This document shows positions 12,055 through 24,348 of a stretch of DNA of 64,000 nt, one piece after another. The stretch covers positions 10,361,810 through 10,425,809 of the forward strand of contig ML677358.1 in assembly GCA_007922305.1 (NCBI GenBank). Direction: 5' to 3'. Numbering within the stretch: the first letter of the stretch is position 1; the number at the start of each line of letters is the position of its first letter. This DNA comes from Dermatemys mawii. Its lineage: Eukaryota; Chordata; Testudines; Dermatemydidae. The position numbers and the translations under genes are program-made. The notes beneath the pieces were generated by a model. It worked only from the letters and a program-made list of their open reading frames with translations. It had not been told where the DNA came from and ran no database searches.

Positions 12055-12200
12055 CATGCTGAGGCAGGATGGGCTCAGGGCTTTAATCTGGGGCAAGGAC
12101 TGTAATTTACTACATGTTTGTACAGTGCTTAGCATCATGGGTCTCGTACCTGTTTGAGGCCTCTAGGTGCTACTGCAATATAAAAAGCAAATAATATAAC
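12055..12200 (+). mobile_element. SINE 3' tail fragment
   Basis: GGGGCAAGGACTGTAATTTA, GTACAGTGCTTAGCATCATG, GGCCTCTAGGTGCTACTGCA and ATATAAAAAGCAAATAA match the tail shared by the SINEs at 9108-9370 and 32140-32425. The head is missing. Confidence 0.75.
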
Positions 12201-14379
12201 AAAAAACCCACAAAGAAGATGGTTGCCCATGGTGTATATTGAGTTTCCAGGTATCTGAGATGAAGGATTTTCTCTATTTTGTTTTTCTTAGTTTTTTACC
12301 TTTTCTCTCACCTTATATTATTTCTTAAACTTTGAAAATGTTAAACAATGATTAACAGAAGAAATAGTTCTGAAAAACAGAATTATAGCATAAGTGTGCA
12401 TATGAATAAATAAAGTGATCCATTAGAGATCATAACACATACATTCATATCCCTAAGACACCATATATATTTCATTCAAGGTCTGATCCTACAATTATGC
12501 TATGCGTGTCATTTGGAGAAAATTTGCCTGCACTAATACTGCATATGCAGATTCTCTCACTCATTCATGTAAAAGATTGGGTGTATAAAACCGTGTGTGC
12601 AAAATTAGAGGACATGTTTGTTTGTTTTTTAAGTTTAGCCTGAGTTCTTAAAAATTCAGATCCCTCACTCTGATGCTGTAAAATGGTGCAGGAAGGAAAT
12701 ACTAGTTAATATCTCTTCTTGTACTAAGGTCTTGCTGATACTGAGGATTTGGCCCAATTTCAGCGATCAATGGCCCATCATTTGTATTTCTGTTCTCATG
12801 TAAATGCCTAAAATACTCGGTGAAGATGGTCAGAAAATGTCAACTATTTTTCCTGGCAATTTTTTTTCAAAATTTCCTATGGAAACAAACAAAAAATACT
12901 TTTGGAAGCCATTTTTTGGTGATTTTTTCAGTTCGGGGCAAAAAAAATGATTTAAAAATAGTTTTTTGAAATAAATTTTGGTTTTCAAAATGCAACAGTT
13001 TTACTGAATGCTGAAAATGCTTACCAAGAGACTTTCCATGCCCAGTTTTTGTCAGCCCCCCACAATCTAGAAAATTTCAACAAAAATGAAAAATTTCCTT
13101 CAAATTTTGATTGGCATTTTTTCATCTAAATGATATGGTGAAAAATGGATTCTCAAACAGCTGCAGTAGACAGACACTCTGCTAGAGTGGTTTCAAGCAA
13201 GGGTAAACCACAGTGGTGCAAATTTCCAGGTTATCATTGTTTACACCATCCACATTGGTGGTTGCTAATGGTTTGTCCTGTTGCTGTTGCACTGATATGA
13301 AGTCATAAATGGCTCAAATCTCCTGGTAGACAAGGCCACAGGTAGGTTGTCTTCTAATGTTCTATTGGCCCTATGATATCATGACACTAGTACTGCTGCC
13401 TAAGGTCAAGTAAATGAAACTCAAGTCAGACTTAACTTGAAGAATGAGTAATTCATCCCTTCTTTTCTCTTCTTAATGGTATGTAGCAAGGAGTCTGGTC
13501 TTCTATCAGTGGATGCACTGAGCTTAGATGTTAATGGGAGTTAAAAGGATGACAATGAAGGAGAGAAGAGAGACCCTGAAAGCTGCAGCAGCTCAGTGAT
13601 GCATATTTCAAAAGGACTAGCATATTGTTTTTAACCATGAATCTACTTTTGGCACTATATATGAGCTTTTCTTTTACTGCAGACTGAGAACTAAGTCAGT
13701 CTTTGGGAGGAGGGAAATAGTAAAGTGCAACCTCATACAGCTTTCACTAAATTTCTTAGGTCAGAATCTCTGAAAGAAATGTTAAATGAACATTACAGCC
13801 ATTTAGAAAATCTCCCTCTCCCCACCCCGTACAAATGAGATTAGACTGAACCGGCCCCATGTCACCTAGTTATGACACTAGAGAGAACAAAATTCTCTAA
13901 GGGAAGAAGATTCCAGAAAAATCTAACTTTCAGCTGGAATGATTTTCCAACAGTAATTGGAACAGGACTTAAAAAAATTGCTCTCTGGTTTTAATGTCAC
14001 TTATTATAGATGAAACAATGAGACTGAGAAAATAACAAAGGATAGCCAGGTTTTTAAAGGTGATTGACAGACAAAAGGAAATCCCTGAGATTAGGAATTT
14101 GTATGAATCCCATAGACAATCAAATCTGGAAAAATTCCAAGAAGAGATACATAGAGAAAATGAGTGAATTGCAAAAGGGATATTAAAAATACTAGAGGAA
14201 GGTAATTTGTTTTTCCTGGAATGAAATGAAAAAGGTATCTAACAATGAAAAATAAAATACCTCAAAACAAGACACTAACCACCTGCTTCTCTGCAGCCAT
14301 TATCAGAAAGGAATCTTCAGTAGATCACCACGTTTAAATAACAGGATGCTGGGAAGGAAACAATTTTCAAGTAATTAGT
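12201..14379. other. No gene; A/T-rich SINE-like remnant
   Basis: About 12830-13150 is rich in AAAATTTC/GAAATTTT phrases resembling the 3' body of the SINE at 3890-4140 but is too decayed to delimit. The rest is unremarkable. Confidence 0.4.
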
Positions 14380-14399
14380 ATATCTGATATCATTCTTAC

Positions 14400-14460
14400 A
14401 GGATCTCCAGTCTCACTGTTTAGCAAGGGATTGATTTTCGCTCCAACCAAGTGAGGGTAA
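14400..14460 (+). mobile_element. Possible decayed retroelement coding fragment (LFSKGLIFAPTK)
   Basis: One frame at about 14418-14454 reads LFSKGLIFAPTK then a stop. This resembles the [LS]-x-KGL-x-F-x-PT segment near the start of reverse transcriptases in Penelope-like and some other elements. It is only twelve residues, so it remains tentative. Confidence 0.3.
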
Positions 14461-14707
14461 ATAGCTTGCCAAACCTATTAACATGCAGAGATTTGATTGG
14501 AATGTATATTGTAAGTATTCATGCTACTTACACCTTCCTCTTGTTTAGTATAGTAGCACAAATAGTTGTAGAGGGGCAAAGGATAAAGTGGATTCAGATT
14601 AACTGCTTTGAGAAACTTCCTTTTAAAACCATATATTCTCAATTTCTTTAAGATACTGTTTCAATGGTACCTCACATCAATGAGGTTAAAAATGATGTAG
14701 AGATCGA

Positions 14708-14775
14708 ATGGGAATAAGTGTTGGCAAAATTGTGGTGAAAGAGGAGAATTTATGCATATATGGTGGACGTAGCGA
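14708..14775 (+). mobile_element. LINE-1-type ORF2 C-terminal fragment
   Basis: A frame beginning at about 14711 reads NKCWQNCGERGEFMHIWWT and then a stop. The C-W-x2-C-G-x2-G-x3-H-x-WW pattern is that of the Cys-rich C-terminus of L1-type ORF2 proteins. It is a decayed fragment with no other L1 sequence around it that I could place. Confidence 0.6.
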
Positions 14776-15439
14776 GTCACATCGGGATGCAATCCATAGT
14801 CACTCTCTTAGCGGCTCTGCTGTAGTAACCTGTGACCAGAAAAAGAAAAAAATAACCCAACCATTGAGGAATGTTAAAAACAATATGGGAGGTTGTGGTT
14901 TGGAATAATCAGCCCACCAGTTACATAGCCAGCAAATAGACAGAGGACAGCCAGAGACTTAGATATTTGGTTACCTTGTACTCAGGGTTCATTCATCTGC
15001 AAAACACCAGCACCACCTGTTTAATTTTTTTGAATACTAACATTTGATAGACATAGCTGGTATGTTACATAGATTAAATTAGATTTCACTCACTTTAATA
15101 AAATCAATAGAAACAACACTGGAGTTGTAATGATGCTCACTCTCCCATATGGTAACACCCCTATTTAACAGATGATCTGATGACTATATTCCTGTATAAT
15201 GTCTTTTGAAATGAAAGCTATCTGTTAGAATGATTGTTTTGTTTCTGATACTTACTTGGCAAGGATTTGTCAACTTGTTAAAACTTCCCAAATAAATAGT
15301 TAAAAAAACCCTAAGCAAACATATATTCTCTTTACCCTTTACCTAACATGCCAGCTGCCATCCAGTGTTGCAAATCTTCATGCTGCTAATGAATAAAAGG
15401 GAAATGGTGGGCAAGAATGAGGCTCTAAAAGTGATGATA

Positions 15440-15556
15440 AAAAGCCCTTTTCCTCCACAGATATTAAAAGATATAAAAGATCTGCTTGAAAAACACATTA
15501 AAAATGGAGAAGCCATAATCAAATCAATTGACAAAGGGAGAGGAATTTGGTTATAG
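15440..15556 (+). mobile_element. Possible reverse-transcriptase fragment (IIKSIDKGRGI)
   Basis: The open frame ending at 15556 includes LLEKHIKNGEAIIKSIDKGR. The II(K/R)-x-x-DKG-x-G motif resembles the N-terminal RT motif of Penelope-like elements. A splice-like CCTTTTCCTCCACAG precedes it, so a host exon is an alternative, but no partner exon was found. Confidence 0.3.
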
Positions 15557-16564
15557 AGCTATCATCTGTATTTACAGAACATACACAGTCATGCTGTACA
15601 ATATTTAATGGCTTAGCCTACTGTACATATTAAATATGAAACCAGCAGCATGCTAACGGAGCCATGGGATAAGGGACTATATCACTAAATGGAAAGCTGA
15701 GTTTCAAACTCTGGGCATTTCAAAGATTGCAATTTTCAGTGATCTCCACAGAACTTTAATCTCATGTTTTATATGAGTTTTCATTGGAGTGCATAGCTGA
15801 AATTGTATACATCACTTTGGAAATGTACCCTTAGATGTCAAATATAAAGCTCTCCGTACATGCATGTATTGCCAACATTTAGATAAAGAGCTTTTGCAGT
15901 AAATCCCAAACTCAGCAAACTCATGTTGAAAATGTTCCTAGAATTTTCAAGATGGGAAATGATAAACAGTTTCCCAAGCTACATAAAGTGAAATGGAGGC
16001 TACCACTTAGACATGTATATGATGAGTAGTTTGGCTTCATGACAACCTCTGTGCCAAAATAGAACTTTTGCAGTAATTAGTCCTTGACAGGGTTGCCTAG
16101 CATCTATAGCACCTCAGACTGTGATCTTGTCTTCTGTTATTGTTATTTTTATTAAAGACCTGGAGGTTGTGGAAGGTCTCAATAGGCAAGTTCCTCTATC
16201 TTTGCTCTTGGTTTTATGATGTCACCAGACCCCCACAAGGAATGTGTTTTCATGTAATTCAATTGTCTGTTAATTCTGCATATATAATGTGGGTCTGACT
16301 CATAACACATGGCAAGATTATAACAAAGGAGGGGATATGGGAAGGAAATAAAGTAGAGCAGATATACAAGAAGTATTGATTATGGTATATTTTTGTGTGA
16401 GAAATACATTGAAATGATGTTAGAACTAGGCCAATTAGATTTTAAACTTACCAGAATAAAGTATAAAGAAAAGGCAGGTAGGGAATGAAGAGCCTTCAAT
16501 TAGTCACTTATGATTTAAATAGAACTTATTAAAATTAATGCCAAGAATAAGCTCCTGAAAATGA

Positions 16565-16608
16565 TCTGTCTGTCTGTCTCTCTCTCTCACACACACACAT
16601 ACACACCT
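16565..16608. repeat. Compound microsatellite (CTGT)n(CT)n(CA)n
   Basis: Direct reading shows CTGTCTGTCTGTCTC, then CTCTCTCTC, then ACACACACACATACACAC. Confidence 0.95.
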
Positions 16609-16890
16609 GTTGGCAGGATCAGAGCCCAGCTCAGCAATGATTCCCCAAAAATAAAGTCCTCTGTGGATTGAAGAGTATATAGTTTTAGAATACATGACCT
16701 GGGCAAATTATGGCCTTATGAAGAAATTGGTTTTGAAATGCTAATGAGCATTGGCACAGAGACACCCCTAAGTGGTCAATAACTGTTTACCAGGCTGACC
16801 CAATTTGTAAAATATGTTGAATATTGTATTGTGAAACTCCAGAATTTCAGAGCAGGGAGAAGTGCTAGGAATGCTAAGGGGATGTTTTTC

Positions 16891-16944
16891 ATAATGTATA
16901 TGTAATAAATGTATATGAAATAAATAATGTATATGAAATAAATT
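16891..16944. repeat. Short A/T-rich tandem repeat
   Basis: ATAATGTATATG-[TA]AATAAAT units recur about three times. Confidence 0.8.
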
Positions 16945-18464
16945 CAGCTGCTAATAATGGATTCTGATATCAAATTCATCAATGTACATTTTTGTGATTA
17001 TTTTTATTTTCATAAAGAAACCAACAAAAACTACAAAATGACTTGCCACTGTTATGCTACCAAATATTGCACATTTCACAGGATATTCTTTATAATTATG
17101 CAACTTTATAACTCAGCAAAGCTGTAAGACCAGACAATAAAAAGCAGACAAACTTACACAGACATAGCATGTCTGTGGGTGGAAACCACAATAAAAAAGT
17201 AATAAAAACAGACAGCTCAAATTATGCCAGATTTCCATTCTACCTGATCTATCTCAGCATTCTTTATCCACATGTACCAAGAAACAGTACCCATAATTCT
17301 TTGAATTCATACAATTGCTCTCTAAGCTTTATTCGTTGCTAGCTCAGAAAGATCTGAATACCCTTGCTCTATTCTAGGCATAAGTGTGGTTCTCCATTTT
17401 GTAAAATCATATGCTTGGTTCTTGAGGACCACAATGATTACCAAAGTCTGTGGTGGAGTTAACCACAGCATAGGCAGTACATAACCTAAGATACAGTTTT
17501 CAGCTAAGGTTTGGTTGCTGAAACCAAGCACTCTTCTCTCCACCTCTTTCCACAACCTCATCAACATAAATAAAGTAAAAATTGATGATGAGTGCATTGC
17601 AGATACAGGACTAGAATAGGTGATATTTTGATATCAATGTATCTTGTGACTGATACAGTACAGTGACAGCTAATGGATCATGCCCTTAGTGTGGAGAAAT
17701 ATACAGTAGGGTTCTACAACGTAGGTTCTACAGTAGGGTTCAACGTCTGCATTAACATCACTCCTGATTATGCCAGATAAAACTTCTTTTTTAATCTCTT
17801 GCAAAAAAAAAATATATATATACACATGCTACTCAGACTCTTTAGACAACATTTTCCCTGTGCATCATAATAATCCTTGAGGCTTCTGTCTTGGTGGTAC
17901 TCTAGCAATTAAAAGAAAGTGTTACTGTTAATTAAACCTGCCTTTCAGCTGGAAACGAGTATTGGTTATTGAAAAGAGCTGGATTTGATTTTGCCAGTTT
18001 GAAACAGGGGTTAGAGACACCTGCAGAGTAAAACTTTAATTAAGAAAGGAGATTTGGGTTAGCATATGAGGCACAGAGAGAATGAAAGTTCCTTTAAAGC
18101 CATTTGAATATGCTTCCTATGAAAAGAAAGAGAGAGACAGACCTAAATACTGGAGCAGCCAAAAAGCTAAACTGAGCTAAAGCTTATGGGTAGAAGAGAT
18201 TCAGCGAGGTGGAGGGGAGAGGGTAGAATACTCCTGTTCACACTACTTTTCCTTGGCTCTCAATATTCAATAAATGGAGACATTCAAAGTCTTTTTTGAA
18301 AACATGCACACTGAGGGGGGTGCAATTATCAAAACTATCTTGGTTAGTAGTACATTTGGATGCTTGAGTCACATGAATTTTAATAGGAACTGGGCATCTA
18401 ACTCCTTTGGTTTAATCACTTTTATGCTTGTGTCACTTTAATCAGCACATTGATAAGGAGATTG

Positions 18465-18660
18465 TGTAATCCAGTGACTAGGGCAAAGGATTAGGCACCT
18501 GGATTGTCCTGGTTCAGGTCCTGACAGTCACAGAGAATGGGCTATCTGTGCACAGGGGCCTGCTTTTGTGCTCATCTGGGATGTTAAGTGTCCTCTGTAA
18601 CCTCACAATAGTTTACATACCTGAAAACAACCCCACAGAAAGACGTGAGGCTAGAGAATA
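18465..18660 (+). mobile_element. Decayed tRNA-derived SINE
   Basis: A head-like CCAGTGACTAGGGCAAAGG and B-box-like GGTTCAGGTCC (about 18522-18532) are visible. The body is poorly preserved and the right edge is a guess. Confidence 0.45.
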
Positions 18661-20283
18661 AGTTGAAGTCAAGTGGTCAAAACTAAAGTGGTGTGAATGT
18701 ACTTCTGGGACCCTTCACACTTGTTTACACTGGTGTATTTCTGTGGATGTCAATGGAGTTTACCTGACTTACATGTAAGTGAGAAGAAAGTCACTGGAAG
18801 TCTTTCGATGGACTTCACTGGGCTTTGGATCAGCTTTTAGAGAATAGGCTTAGAAGTTAAAGGATTTAACTATAGAAGTTAAAGGATTTCTCCAACTGAA
18901 GAAAATAGAAGTTAAGCCTTTGCTTTCAGCAGCTACTTTTATAGACTCCACCTCTCCTGACTACTACCTGGAGCTTAATTTAAGGATTTTCTCCTAATTA
19001 CTACTCTTATTAAGCAGTGGACAGATTGGGGAGGGAAAAGATTTGTTTGGTAGGAAGATCCAGAATTAATACACTATTAGGTGTAGAATTTTACTAAATT
19101 TATTTTCTTATATCTTTCAAAAAGTACATATTGGTGAGACAATATATCTGACTAATAAAAAGGGGAATTGAGTTTATAATGAAACAAACTGATGCACTTT
19201 TTAAATAATACTGATAAGTAGTATACAGGGAAGAATACATGAATTTTACTCCTAATTTCAGGCTTTTCTTTTCTAGGTGATTATAATTTCTTGGCATTAT
19301 CGAATATACCAATGAACAATTTTTGATTTTTTCCATTAATAGTATGACAGAATCTTCTGCTTTTCCTGTTAATTCATATAAATGACTTCAACTCAGGAAA
19401 CTAACAAATTAGACTACTGATTTTCTACTCAAGGGACTTTGAACTCATTTACAGAATTACTATTAGCTACCAAGATCAGGTTAAATTAACCCTTGATACT
19501 TTCCCCTCTGCTCCAAACCACACCCTTAACTGCTCAGACACCTCAGGGTTCCATTGTGGTCATCATACTTGCTGAGTAAGCAATGAGTTAACAGAAGACA
19601 GGAGAGAATGGAAGGTTTTTTGTTAGAGGAATGAGTCATTCCGACTAGTCATGAGCCAACAAAACACATACACCCAGATTTCTGTCTAAGACGGTGTCAT
19701 TGTCAAGAGGCAATTTAGCTGATGAAGAATGATGTCTGAGAAGTGCTAAGAGCAATGGAGTTGGTAAACTGATTTATTGTATTTAAACATTTGTTTTTAT
19801 CCGATAATAGATGAATGTAATTGATTGCCTTCCTCCCCCTCTGTTCACACAGAAATTGAAGCCACTGTGTTAATAAATCTGGTCTATTTTGAACCTATGA
19901 CTATAGCTACCAGCAGTTATAAAGTTTCTGCAACAGCGAAACCTCTTGTCTTTAATGTGTTCCAGTTCCCGCACTAAGTTTGAATTGTGCGGGTTGGGTA
20001 ACGTGTAAGGATTTGGTAATTAAGCGTAAGATTTTCAAAAGCACTCAGCAAGCATTTCTCTGACTCTGCTCCCATTCCAGCCAATGATGAAGTGTCCCTT
20101 CACTTCAGTGGGACCAGAGTTAAGCTAATCATGAGAGCTCTTGAAAAATGGTGCCCTTTTTCTACGCCATGGACATTTTGTAAAAATTTCCCGCCATTGC
20201 TAACGCAAGTTCAGCTTTAACAATCTTGAAAGACACTAGTATGGTCAGGCAGTTGGTTGCCACCAGTATTTTAAAAGACCATG
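18661..20283. other. No gene; decayed small repeats
   Basis: A duplicated TAGAAGTTAAAGGATTT (about 18851-18890) and dialect fragments near 18700-18830 and 20036-20160 (TTTTCAAAAGCACTCAGCAA) are present. No coding support was found. Confidence 0.45.
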
Positions 20284-20395
20284 GTGGTGATTCACAACTA
20301 GGTTACTCCAGTTTTATGCCTGTGTAATGCACTGATTTCCAGTGAGTTTCACTGATGCAAAACTACAGTAAAGCAGTGGTGAATCAGGCCTCCTG
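20284..20395. repeat. Small inverted-repeat element
   Basis: GTGGTGATTCACAACTAGGT at the left pairs with GTGGTGAATCAGGCC at the right, around CACTGATTTCCAGTGAG. It resembles other small palindromic repeats in the window. Confidence 0.4.
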
Positions 20396-20693
20396 TCATT
20401 TACATCTTCTCAGAGGAGGTCAAAATGATATGAGGAGTGATTGTCAAAAGCTTGCAGCATGGGCAGGCAAGTTAGACCAATTCTGAATGCTTTTGGAAAG
20501 GCCACACCCATGGTTCTGCTCCCACCAGTCTCCCAACCTTGTATGAGTGAGGCTGAGCTGGTTTTAGGAAGGTAGAGAGTTTTTGCAAATGCCCCCAGGT
20601 GTAGACAAGATTTGAGGCTAAACTGTATTCTCAGCTCTCTCAGTATAAACCCTGAATAACAAAACAGCCGTCAAAGGGGATGAGGATCAGGCT

Positions 20694-21242
20694 TTAAGAG
20701 TTGTTATAACATGGTGTAATCTGAATGACATGGTATAACATAGTGTAACAGAAGGAGACTTCTGCTACTGAAGGAGAGAAACAAACAGTGATGCTGCAAC
20801 ATGCCCATACACTGTGCGCGGTGCCACTTTTTAGCACGTTTATTTTGGTTACAATGTGATGTATAAAGAAACTCCCAAAAGTGACACAGAGAGTAAGAAA
20901 AATACCACAGGATACATTTGATAAAACAAACAATACTAGTGTGCATCCAGGATAACCACCAAGCGACACAGACTTTGCAAAGATAGTAAATAGCCAAAAG
21001 GTAAAGAAAACAGACCATCTGAGAGTATGTTGACAAGACAGGGATGGTCCACGAAATAAAAGGTATTTGCTCCTGCCAAGTAGTTTCAGGTACAGTTTAC
21101 GTGGTCCGACCCCATTTCTATGTCTCTCTAACTCTTGAGCACAATAGTTTACGGGATGCCACAGAAACTTCCAGCTCACTTGCACTTGTAACTGGAAATG
21201 TGAAAAGAAGTGAATAACAGGAGCTTTTGCGTCCATTAGCAT
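20694..21242 (-). other. Unexplained 182-codon ORF
   Basis: This is the longest minus-strand ORF in the window. It encodes hydrophobic stretches in its second half (for example GGYPGCTLVLFVLSNVSCG) but no motif that I recognise. The ends lack splice signals or a clear start context, and repeats of ACATGGT(A/G)TAA lie at its 3' end. It could be a relic of a retroelement or simply chance; I do not claim a gene. Confidence 0.15.
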
Positions 21243-21640
21243 TGTATTCAGTTTTAATTCTTACATAGACATAAAAGACATAAGGGCTGGTATCAGCTGA
21301 GGCGGTGGCCTTTTTTCTCTTATTATTTGCCTTGCTATACGTGACTGTGCACAGAGTGACATTGATATTGCTAACAGAATGCAGAGGCTCCCACACTACT
21401 TTGGATATTACTTACTGCAACTGTCATCCCTACGGAAGTTACCCAGAACTGACACATAGGAATAACAAGTTATGGCTGGAGATGGTCCTGAGTTGCAAAA
21501 TTTGGTTACTGAGGAGTTCTAGTATCTGTACTGTAATTTTTGCCTCTTTCCTTTCTTCTCAGGCATTTGGTTTGTGGAGCTCAGAAATCATCTTTCTGTG
21601 TCAGTTTTAGCAGTTTTTTGCATTACACTGGTGCCTGGAA

Positions 21641-21747
21641 AATCCAAAGGTAAGTCCCACTTCCAGCCCCACACTCAATTCAGGAGTCTTGTCACACCTG
21701 CAGGGCTGGGACCTATATGGAGTCCACAATTCCACTCTGTGATACGC
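21641..21747 (+). repeat. Left arm of a 107-bp inverted repeat
   Basis: Its reverse complement matches 22588-22694 at 98 of 107 positions by eye. The outer end reads CCAAAGGTAAGTCCC, a splice-donor-like sequence. It is not related to any named family I know. Confidence 0.85.
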
Positions 21748-22587
21748 TGACCTCACTGCACAGCCAAACGAGAGAGAGTCTCTGGCCCCGTGCACTCACA
21801 GTCGACGTGGCAACCAGGATGCATTCTGTTTGGTCCCTGTTATTAGTGATGCAGCTGCACTATGGCTAAAGTCGATTTGAAATAAGAGTTCTGATTGCAC
21901 CAGCCAATCAGGATGGGGCGAGGGGAGCTGTGAGGAGAGTGTTACATATGCGAGCCAGGGAGAGCTGGGGCAGGGCTCCGTCTGTTTTTAGAAGAGGAAG
22001 GGGAGATACACTCCTGTTCAGTCCTCCCGACTAGCTAACCCAATATCCAGTTTCTATTCCCCTTACGGTAGACTGTTTCTTATTTTGCAAAGGCTGGAAG
22101 CCAGTCTAGAAGAGGCCTCAGCCAGTAAATTATTGGTGTACTGCACACTTGTAAACTTTCCTTTGCTTCTTAAGCAAAATGTTGTTTTCCTCCGATAATT
22201 ATTTTTGCCACATCTGTATTGACTTTAGGAACAAAAAACCAGAGGTATGTGCTCTTAAACAGATGCTGGGAACCCCTGTCCTGATGCCTGCCATATGTTG
22301 TTTTCATTAATTTCCCAGTCTTCTCTAGGAGGAAAAATTCACTGTTGGAAATACGACGCAGCCAGCAGGAGGAGTAGACATATTGTATAACCTCTCTGCA
22401 TCTTCTCTCTGTATTGAGGATTCTTTATTGCATTAGAAGTGAAGCACACAAGCCAGTAGAGTTGATTTAACTTGTCACAGATAAAATACTCATCACAACA
22501 TGTGACAACTACAAAGCAGCCTCCAAGGGCCACCTATGAAGGTGTCGAATGCTACCACCTGACCTGGGAGTTAGGCAATCCTCTTCT
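21748..22587. other. 840-bp spacer between inverted arms; promoter- or LTR-like
   Basis: GC-richer than its surroundings at 21900-22130, with CCAATCAGG at 21904-21912 and purine-rich tracts. This could be part of an LTR, but no terminal TG/CA pair with duplication was found. No coding block was recognised. Confidence 0.35.
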
Positions 22588-22694
22588 GCGTATCACAGAA
22601 TGGAATCATGGACTCCATACAGTTCCCAGCCCTGCAGCTGTGACAGGACCCCTGAATTGAGTGTGGGGCTGGAAGTGGGACTTACCTTTGGATA
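22588..22694 (-). repeat. Right arm of a 107-bp inverted repeat
   Basis: Inverted partner of 21641-21747, about 92% identical. Both copies keep the same frame open across the arm, but about five of nine differences change the amino acid, which does not suggest selection. Confidence 0.85.
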
Positions 22695-24280
22695 TAATCA
22701 GTATGCTAGAAATAGGAACCATGTGGGCCTGATTCTCCCAGCCTTGTCCAGAAAAACTGTCATTGACTTCAAAGGGTGTTTTGGCTAAGGAAGGGCTTAG
22801 TGACATTGGAATTGCTATCCTGCTGTTATAAGCCAGTGAGGTGTCTGAGTGGTCAGAGGCTTCAGAGAAAAGTGCAAGAAATGAAGTATCAGGCAGTTAG
22901 AGTAATTTATCAGTAGGGAGAGTTTCCTTCCCCACTTGTCAGTTAAAAAGAGATTGTCTCTGTCTTTAAACTTTTCTGCCCCTCCAAGGGCTGGGACAGT
23001 CCTGGAGAAACCAGTTTAACAAACACCATCTGTGGGGAGACAGTCCAGATGAGGTGACAGCCTTGTCTGTGGGGGAGATAGCCCAGCCAGTGCCTCACAG
23101 CAACATTGTGGCATGACAACAAATGGCAGGAACATTGTCCATGAAGTGTTTGCTGAGAGAGGTGTGAGAGGATTTACTGCCTCCTCTTCCTGGAGTGCAT
23201 TTCCTGACAACGTGGCTAATGAATTAACACAGTGTCTACACACAGTTAACACCACAAGAACCTGCTCAGGATAGAATATTCAGAATTTATTACAGGCAAC
23301 TCCAAATCTGTCAGTAGAGGAAAATAAAAATATCCACATTTATATAACTTAGCCAAGTTTTAGGACATGAATGGCCATCAAAATATTTTCCCATAAGGCA
23401 TCCACTGGCAGCAACAGGAGGTCATTTACTAGTAGACTTCCGCTCTTTCTGCTGAGTGGTTACTGCCTGAACTTCTGTTCTGCAGCCAGGTTTTGCATCT
23501 ATTCTCTCAAGAGACGTGTATCTGCACATGAAAGAGCAGCAAAGATTCATTGGGACCCAAGATGAATGAGATCAAAGTATAAAATACATGTGTTGGAGTG
23601 TTTAGTTTCCGTACCATTAGCACACGGCCTTATGCCATTAGGTATGTCTTTCTGTCTGTTCGTTAAGATGCAAGCACAAACTCCTGCAAAAAAATCAGAT
23701 CTAAAAAACAGTTAACACAATACAAGCACCAAGAAAATAAAACTATGGAGGGGAAAAAGGAACTAAACACCGGATGTTCATTGATTGGATATATCATATA
23801 TTTAGACTTACAGAATACAAAGAAACTCCACTTCTGAAGCTGTAGGTACTTAACCATTGATTTTAAAAATACACAATTCATACAGAACTCATTTTAAAAT
23901 AACAAACCAAGCATAGAACTGTCCTCACAAACAATCAAACAAATGGGTAATCTTACTCTGAGATAGGGGATGACTAATAGCATCATAGTATGATCTAAAC
24001 CATGACATGGTTATGAGCTACTTTTAAACAAAACTTTCCAATTAATTAGGCCTTGTATAGCTCATGAATAAAATTCAAAATAGTAAATACTATGTTGCTT
24101 GTGTATTATATCATGGAATGTCAGTGATGGATGTAAACCATTAACAACACTCTCCAAAACTAGTGAGCAAATTTAAACAGCTAGAGACATAAGCATGTCG
24201 TGGTAGCTCATAAAATGCATAATTCAAGATCCACCATGAAATTGGCATAAGGAAGAAAGAGGAGTCATGACATAAAAGGA
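22695..24280. other. No gene seen
   Basis: One CATTGACTTCAAAGGG phrase lies at 22761-22776. Otherwise no recognised repeat and no coding support. Confidence 0.5.
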
Positions 24281-24348
24281 CCAGATCTTCAGCTGGTGTA
24301 AATTTGCACCAGTGGAGCTAGGTCAGTTGACACGAACTGAGGATCTGG
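24281..24348. repeat. 68-bp inverted-repeat element
   Basis: CCAGATCTTCAGCTG at the left is the inverse of CAACTGA...ACTGAGGATCTGG at the right, with TGGTGTAAATTTGCACCAG inside. This is a short foldback element. Confidence 0.65.

Larger units (their letters stand above)
15557..18464. other. No gene; several simple repeats
   Basis: A (CTGT)n(CT)n(CA)n tract spans about 16565-16608, an A/T tandem of TATATGAAATAAATAATG-type units spans about 16891-16944, and a small duplication of AGTAGGGTTCTAC lies at about 17706-17745. The 91-codon ORF at 17322-17597 minus has no support. Confidence 0.5.

Noticed and set aside
15365..15556. Possible terminal exon after a CCTCCACAG acceptor
   Set aside because: No partner exon was found and the IIKSIDKGRG phrase fits a decayed reverse transcriptase better.
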